Shown here: piece after piece, positions 14,714-18,552 of the stretch
How positions within the stretch are numbered: the first letter of the stretch is position 1
Layout: the number at the start of each line of letters is the position of its first letter
Assembly (NCBI GenBank): GCA_045124315.1
Contig: JBGVLO010000175.1
Location: 1-18,552, forward strand
Direction of reading: 5' to 3'
Source of the DNA: CAG-411 sp045124315
GTDB lineage: Bacteria; Bacillota; Clostridia; Lachnospirales; Lachnospiraceae
Length of the DNA: 18,552 nt
The notes under the pieces: generated by a model
Seen by the model: only the letters and a program-made list of their open reading frames with translations
Told to the model about the DNA's origin: nothing
The model's database searches: none
Made by a program: the position numbers and the translations under genes

Positions 14714-15955
14714 ATGATATTAGAATTTTCTTGCTCAAACCATAAGTCTATTAAAGATAAGGTGACTTTCTCGGCGATTGCATCAAGTGATAATACTTAT
14801 GCAGAAACATTAAAGGAGTTTTCAAAATATCGAGTTCTTCGTTCAGCTGTTATTTATGGACCAAATGGTTCAGGGAAAAGTAATTTTCTTAATGCATTAG
14901 AATTTATGCGTAATTTGGTTTGTAATAGTATGAAGCATCAGCCTGGGCAAGGAATATTTCAGGCTCCTCACAAATTAAGTAGTAGTATGGAACCAAGTGA
15001 ATATTCGATTCAATTTGTCAAAGAAGATGTACGTTATGCATATGGATTTAAGATAGTAAAAAATTTGGTTGAAGATGAATACTTATATTACTTTCCGAAG
15101 GGTAAACAGGTTAAAATTTTCGAGAGAGAGAAGATGACTATTAAACCAGGGGATAGATATAAGGGCGTATTTGATGTGAGTTTATCAGTTCTTAAAGAAA
15201 ATAGATTGTTTCTTTCATGCGCTGCAAACTTTACAAATCTCAAAGAAGTGGAAGAGGCCTTTTTGTTCTTCCAAACAGATATTGTTTGTTATAATCCACA
15301 AATTAATAATTGGACAGAATATTCAATTCAATTAATGCAGCAAGATGAGGATGTTAGACAAATGTTTCTTAAGTTTTTGCAGGAACTAGGAACAGGCATT
15401 AAGGATGTAAGGGTAAAAATGGAAAAAATAAAAGTACAGCCTACAGATTTGCCAGCAGATATGCCAGATGTTTTAAAGAACATGCTTACAATGCAAGATG
15501 CAAATAAGATAGATGCAAAAATAGTATATGATAATTTCCAGACAGATTTGATGTTAGAGGAATCTGTAGGAATTAAGAAATTATTTGAGGTTATCTGCCC
15601 TATTATTGATATTATACAAAATGGAAAGATTTTGATATGTGATGAATTTGAAATGGGATTACATGAATCAATAGTACATTATATTATTGAAACATTCCAT
15701 AAAGCAAAACAAGATAAGTTTGCACAATTAATTTTTACAACTCACGATACAAGTCTTCTAGATACAGATATATTTAGACGTGATCAAATTTGGTTTACGC
15801 AGTTGAACGAATACAGAGCAACAGATCTGTATTCTCTAGTTGAAATTAAAAATGTTAGAAAAACCGAAAATTTGGAAAAAGGATATGTATCCGGTAAATA
15901 TGGAGCTATACCAATGTTGAATCAGTCTTTTTCTGATTTGTTTTCTATCAGATAA
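14714..15955 (+). CDS. AAA_15-type ABC-like ATPase of a putative defence pair
   Basis: A 413-residue P-loop ATPase of the AAA_15/AAA_21 type (COG1106, RloA-like), related to ABC/SMC heads. Walker A is GPNGSGKS (49-56). An ABC-type signature is suggested at LEESVGIKKL (281-290). Walker B is ILICDEFEMGLH (306-317) with D310-E311. The H-loop is TTHDTSLLD with H344. The C-terminal GKYGAIPML (394-402) resembles the conserved ending of this family. Residues about 120-275 form the variable insertion that probably recognises a trigger or partner. The start is the ATG at 14714, eight bases after AGGAG; an in-frame ATG at 14681 and a TTG at 14654 lie within or before the promoter. The gene precedes a HEPN RNase gene by 11 bp. 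In such pairs the ATPase is inferred to sense phage and control the toxic effector. The gene looks more A/T-rich than the core genes. Confidence 0.9.
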   Translation: MILEFSCSNHKSIKDKVTFSAIASSDNTYAETLKEFSKYRVLRSAVIYGPNGSGKSNFLNALEFMRNLVCNSMKHQPGQGIFQAPHKLSSSMEPSEYSIQFVKEDVRYAYGFKIVKNLVEDEYLYYFPKGKQVKIFEREKMTIKPGDRYKGVFDVSLSVLKENRLFLSCAANFTNLKEVEEAFLFFQTDIVCYNPQINNWTEYSIQLMQQDEDVRQMFLKFLQELGTGIKDVRVKMEKIKVQPTDLPADMPDVLKNMLTMQDANKIDAKIVYDNFQTDLMLEESVGIKKLFEVICPIIDIIQNGKILICDEFEMGLHESIVHYIIETFHKAKQDKFAQLIFTTHDTSLLDTDIFRRDQIWFTQLNEYRATDLYSLVEIKNVRKTENLEKGYVSGKYGAIPMLNQSFSDLFSIR

Positions 15956-15966
15956 GGAGGGAAACA

Positions 15967-16662
15967 ATGGAGAGAAGTCTTGAATTATCAACAAGAAAAG
16001 AAGATACGAGAAATAAGGTTCTTCCAGCTGTTGTACGTTTTGAACTAGTAGAGATAAAAAGACATTATGATGAAAGTATATCTGTTGTAGAGAATATGTT
16101 TTCTATAGCACAAGAATTGCAAAAAGCTGGGAATAAAACTCAAGCAGAGAATGTATGGAGAGCTCAAGTAGTTTTTATAGTGAGTGCATTTGATTTTTTT
16201 ATGCACGAGATAACCAAGTTTGGCTTGAGTAAAATATTTGATGGAATTTGGGAAGAAACAAAAAAATATTGTAATATTAGTATAAGGCTTGATGTGCTAA
16301 ATAAAGCATTAAAAGCAGGAGAAGATTCTGATTGGTTTATTGAATTTGTAAATGAGCAGTTTGCTAAAGCTACTATGGTTTCATATGCGGATGTTAAGGA
16401 ACAAATTAATTTGTTAGGATTAAATATGCAAATGTTGGCAGATGATACATTTTATCAGCAAGGTGCTACGGAAAAAACAATGGATAAATTAAAAAGACGT
16501 TTAAACGGATTGTATTCTAAAAGAAATGTTATAGCGCATCAGTCAGATAGAAGACATGCCGATGCAGAGATAATGGAAATTACTGAAGATGCAGTATATA
16601 GATATGTTGAAGATGTCAATAAAATCGTAGAAAACATTGTGAAGCAAATAAATGAGAAATGA
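15967..16662 (+). CDS. HEPN-domain protein (RiboL-PSP-HEPN type), putative RNase effector
   Basis: A 231-residue, mostly helical protein. The HEPN RNase motif R-x4-H is intact in SKRNVIAH (R186-N187 ... H191), the arrangement seen in catalytically active HEPN dimers that cut RNA. The segment WRAQVVFIVSAFDFFMHEIT (64-83) matches the early helix of the RiboL-PSP-HEPN family, with an aliphatic and aromatic pattern. No membrane span or second catalytic domain is seen. AAGGAGGG (15954-15961) overlaps the end of the ATPase gene and gives a textbook start 11 bp after its stop, so the two are co-expressed. By analogy with PrrC/RloC and other ATPase-HEPN systems, the likely role is tRNA or other RNA cleavage on phage infection, controlled by the ATPase; this is inference. 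The gene is A/T-rich compared with the core genes, which fits transfer. Confidence 0.85.
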   Translation: MERSLELSTRKEDTRNKVLPAVVRFELVEIKRHYDESISVVENMFSIAQELQKAGNKTQAENVWRAQVVFIVSAFDFFMHEITKFGLSKIFDGIWEETKKYCNISIRLDVLNKALKAGEDSDWFIEFVNEQFAKATMVSYADVKEQINLLGLNMQMLADDTFYQQGATEKTMDKLKRRLNGLYSKRNVIAHQSDRRHADAEIMEITEDAVYRYVEDVNKIVENIVKQINEK

Positions 16663-16679
16663 CACAAGATATTGTGTTT
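16662..16679 (+). terminator. weak hairpin after HEPN gene
   Basis: ACACAA-GATA-TTGTGT (16662-16677) is a short perfect stem that starts on the last base of the stop codon and is followed by only TT. It is probably a weak terminator. Confidence 0.35.
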
Positions 16680-16705
16680 GCCTTGAAATGTTACACAATA
16701 TATAG

Positions 16706-16734
16706 TTGACAAAGGTGAAAACTATATATATAAT
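16706..16734 (+). promoter_or_regulatory. consensus promoter of structured leader
   Basis: TTGACA (16706-16711), a 17-bp spacer and TATAAT (16729-16734) match the sigma-A consensus exactly. Transcription should start near 16741 and run rightward into a stem-loop-rich leader and then the small ORF at 16941. Confidence 0.85.
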
Positions 16735-16740
16735 ACATGT

Positions 16741-16940
16741 TGAATGAGAGGAAACTCTTTTTCATAAAAAAAGAGTCCAAGGATTGCGGCCTTGAAACTC
16801 TTTAGAACATAGAGAAGGTTTTAAAAACCGTTCACTAGTTGAATAACACTTCTAGTATAGCAGAGACCTTCAAAAAGTTCAACAAAAAATGTTCGCGATT
16901 GATTTGTGCGAGCATAATAACTTGGAAGGAGGTAACGTGA
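16741..16940 (+). ncRNA. candidate structured leader RNA
   Basis: This 200-nt segment lies between a consensus promoter and a strong SD. Segment 16770-16776 (AAAGAGT) can pair upstream with ACTCTTT (16754-16760) or downstream with ACTCTTT (16797-16803); the second form is extended by CAAGG/CCTTG. Further on, nested stems are possible: GAACAT (16805) with ATGTTC (16889), GAAGGT (16814) with ACCTTC (16866), and ACTAG (16834) with CTAGT (16852). Mutually exclusive pairing suggests a switch or attenuator. No known riboswitch class is recognised. Confidence 0.45.
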
Positions 16941-17039
16941 ATGAAGAAAGATGAAAAAAAGAGATATATCTTCAGACGCTATATTACTAAAAATGGTGTA
17001 AAGAGATTTGAGGCATCATCAGTATGTGTGAGCGTTTAG
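16941..17039 (+). CDS. 32-residue ORF, probably cut short by IS insertion
   Basis: A small ORF starts at the ATG at 16941, seven bases after a perfect SD AAGGAGGT (16926-16933). It encodes a basic peptide beginning MKKDEKKRYIFRRYITKNGV. The YIFRRYITKNG pattern reminds me of short proteins found in Firmicutes mobile elements, which continue with a GYKAF-like ending; that is recollection only. Here the peptide ends in SSVCVSV just where the insertion-sequence region begins, so its C-terminus is probably foreign. It is driven by the consensus promoter at 16706 through the structured leader. Function unknown. Confidence 0.5.
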   Translation: MKKDEKKRYIFRRYITKNGVKRFEASSVCVSV

Positions 17040-17062
17040 CTGTCTCTGGTAGCATCTACATC

Positions 17063-17185
17063 CTTTTTTCTGCTTGATTATTTTTCATCTGGTATTGAAT
17101 TTAGGGGCAAGGGTTTCCACGGAGTGGTGCTTGCACCCTTGCGGCTGAATTCAATATCAGATACCCTAATCGAAGCAGAAGAAAG
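17063..17185. repeat. long imperfect palindrome beside the ISL3 transposase
   Basis: Inner arms 17088-17114 and 17135-17161 are complementary at 23 of 27 positions, counting Watson-Crick pairs only. Outer arms (17063-17080 and 17167-17185) add CTTTTTTCTGCTTGATTA against TAATCGAAGCAGAAGAAAG with a one-base bulge. The 20-nt loop contains CCAC-GGA-GTGG. It lies only a few bases beyond the transposase stop codon and may be an IS terminal or subterminal structure or a transcription barrier. There is no T-run. Confidence 0.65.
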
Positions 17186-17189
17186 AAGT

Positions 17190-18494
17190 CTATTCATCTT
17201 TCTCCCATGGCAACTGTACTTTGATATCAGAGCATCTAAGCATTATCATTGCCATCATATTATCTATGTTTCGAAAGCCATAAGCCATTCGAATGGATAG
17301 CTTTATTTTATTGTTGATTGCTTCAATCCTTGCATTGGTTAATCCATACTCTATGGTATTTAATATAGATTGCATATGTCTGTTTATCTTCTTCTGAAGT
17401 TTAACAAAGGCTGGTATTCTGCAATGTCTTGCCCATTTAAACCAGGCATCAAGAGCCTCCTTTGCTTCCTCTACTGTATCATTGTAGAAGACAAGACGTA
17501 ATGCTTCTTTGAGTTTATATGCGCGATATAAACGAGGATCTGTTTTAGCAATCCATTCAACCTTAGCCTGCTGATTTGGAGTAAGATTATTCGGAGCTTT
17601 TCCTAATGCGATTTTTGAATTCTTAATCTCTGTTGCAGTTGTATCTTTCGAAGGTGTTCCTTTCTTAGGACGTCCTCGTTTCGTTTTTGGCTGTTCCGGA
17701 GTGTTTGCTTTGGCTTCTCGCCAAGCATCAACTCTTACAGTATCAAGAGCCTCCATTGCCCATTCAATTACATGAAATGGATCCACACAACGATTAGCAT
17801 TTGGACAGTATTCCCTGATGCATTCATCAATCCATTTGGCACCATCGCCAGAGACTAATTGAATGCTATCCCTTTGTGCAGGTGTTAGCTGTTTAAAGAA
17901 TTGCTCAAATATAGTTTTTCCATGACCTTTGGCAACCCAGATAACGTTGCCTGTATCATGATTAACAACAGTCGTGATGTACTTGTGTCCCTTACGATAA
18001 CTGGTTTCATCAACACCGATACGAACAAGATTGTCAAAGCGGGCATTAGGATTGATATCAAGGTCTTTTTCAACTCGTTCAATAATGGGACCAACTGTAT
18101 TCCATGAGATTCTCATAAATGCAGCAACTGCAACTCGCGAACAATTGACTGCCATCCAAGCAGTCTGCTCTTCAAACTTGCGTGTAAATCTTGAGTTATG
18201 TCGTGCCCATGGAAACTGACATGTAACCACACCATGCTCCTTGCATTTAACTCTGTAGGATGTTGCAACTAATGTAACTTTATGCCCTGCCCAGTCGCAG
18301 GCTCTCCAATTTCTGGCACCTTCATTGCCATTGTCATAGAACTTGGATTTTTTACCACAAATGCCACATCGACATTGCTCGCCTTTAGTGGCATGTACCT
18401 CAATCATAATAGAGGTATCAGCAAGCATAGTAACTTTATCGATACAAGTGTGCTTGACATTTAGGATGGTTTTGATAGAATTTTTGTTAAGCAT
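17190..18494 (-). CDS. ISL3-family transposase
   Basis: DDE transposase of the ISL3 family, 434 residues from the ATG at 18494. The N-terminal zinc-binding region has C41, C43, C46, C66, C84, H87 and C92 (CRCGICGKKSK; VKCKEHG). It is followed by a helix-turn-helix-like stretch (about 117-140). Catalytic acids are likely D162 (GVDETSYRKGHKY), D217 (SGDGAKW) and E391 (NARIEAINNKIK). A basic RGRPKKG motif (273-279) resembles an AT-hook. The ATG at 18494 has AAAGGA 12 bases upstream; ATGs at 18506 and 18551 are in frame and the frame is open to the window edge, so the start is uncertain. The coding region is intact as seen. The right end of the insertion sequence lies outside the window. Confidence 0.92.
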   Translation of the reverse strand: MLNKNSIKTILNVKHTCIDKVTMLADTSIMIEVHATKGEQCRCGICGKKSKFYDNGNEGARNWRACDWAGHKVTLVATSYRVKCKEHGVVTCQFPWARHNSRFTRKFEEQTAWMAVNCSRVAVAAFMRISWNTVGPIIERVEKDLDINPNARFDNLVRIGVDETSYRKGHKYITTVVNHDTGNVIWVAKGHGKTIFEQFFKQLTPAQRDSIQLVSGDGAKWIDECIREYCPNANRCVDPFHVIEWAMEALDTVRVDAWREAKANTPEQPKTKRGRPKKGTPSKDTTATEIKNSKIALGKAPNNLTPNQQAKVEWIAKTDPRLYRAYKLKEALRLVFYNDTVEEAKEALDAWFKWARHCRIPAFVKLQKKINRHMQSILNTIEYGLTNARIEAINNKIKLSIRMAYGFRNIDNMMAMIMLRCSDIKVQLPWEKDE

Positions 18495-18552
18495 ATGGTG
18501 ACTCATTCCTTTACGATTTTTTCTGGACAAAAAAATCATAATAGAGCCCATA

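Larger units (their letters stand above)
17040..18552 (-). mobile_element. ISL3-family insertion sequence (partial, right end outside window)
   Basis: This consists of the transposase gene plus the palindromic non-coding segment beyond its stop. The left end should fall between about 17010, where the small ORF loses coherence, and 17063, the start of the palindrome. The terminal inverted repeats and the 8-bp target duplication expected for ISL3 cannot be checked because the other end is missing, so the start given is approximate. Confidence 0.6.

Noticed and set aside
12909..16662. A classical HepT-MntA toxin-antitoxin pair
   Set aside because: The nucleotidyltransferase motif is inside an 810-residue ICE protein about 3 kb away, behind a terminator and another promoter, not in a small adjacent antitoxin gene. 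The HEPN gene's operon partner is the ATPase.
16741..16776. Hairpin at 16754-16776 as a terminator of the HEPN operon
   Set aside because: It lies downstream of a consensus promoter and has no T-run after the stem, so a leader role is more likely.

Overview
The window looks like the chromosome of an anaerobic, low-to-moderate G+C, Gram-positive Clostridia member, most likely Lachnospiraceae. The signs are strong AGGAGG-type ribosome binding sites, a greA-lysS neighbourhood, TTGACA/TATAAT promoters, and an accessory element carrying ParA-ParB-RepA_N and YodL/DUF4316-type proteins of the kind found in Clostridia integrative and conjugative elements (ICEs). The genus cannot be fixed from the sequence; the chemoreceptor suggests a motile or chemotactic host.

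Region 1 (1-8857) reads as ordinary core chromosome. It holds the 3' part of a DUF58 gene and a multi-pass membrane protein (usually near a MoxR-type ATPase), a large methyl-accepting chemotaxis protein with an unusual lysine-rich N-terminal extension, a run of three stem-loops, a protein I do not recognise (5525-6415), greA behind a consensus promoter, and lysS with a TTG start.

Region 2 (about 8860-17040) is an accessory element. It opens with a gene-free stretch of about 360 bp holding short repeats and a perfect 16-bp-stem hairpin. A parA-parB-repA_N cassette follows. Five 12-bp palindromic boxes spaced 23-24 bp apart lie inside repA_N and look like the origin iterons of RepA_N replicons. 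repA_N has lost its usual C-terminus and runs straight into a headless ICE polyvalent protein (YodL/DUF4316-like, with an embedded nucleotidyltransferase domain). The simplest reading is one large deletion that removed the conjugation genes. After a terminator and a possible small membrane peptide comes a compact operon with its own promoter: an AAA_15-type ATPase (14714-15955) followed 11 bp later by a RiboL-PSP-type HEPN protein with an intact R-x4-H RNase motif (15967-16662). This resembles a two-gene anti-phage or abortive-infection module and is the best candidate for an undescribed system.

Region 3 (about 16680-18552) starts with a consensus promoter and an intergenic segment rich in nested and mutually exclusive stem-loops, leading to a 32-codon ORF with a perfect Shine-Dalgarno. 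That ORF appears cut short by an ISL3-family insertion sequence, whose transposase runs on the minus strand to the right edge. A long imperfect palindrome lies just beyond the transposase stop. No integrase, relaxase, tRNA, rRNA or CRISPR array is visible.
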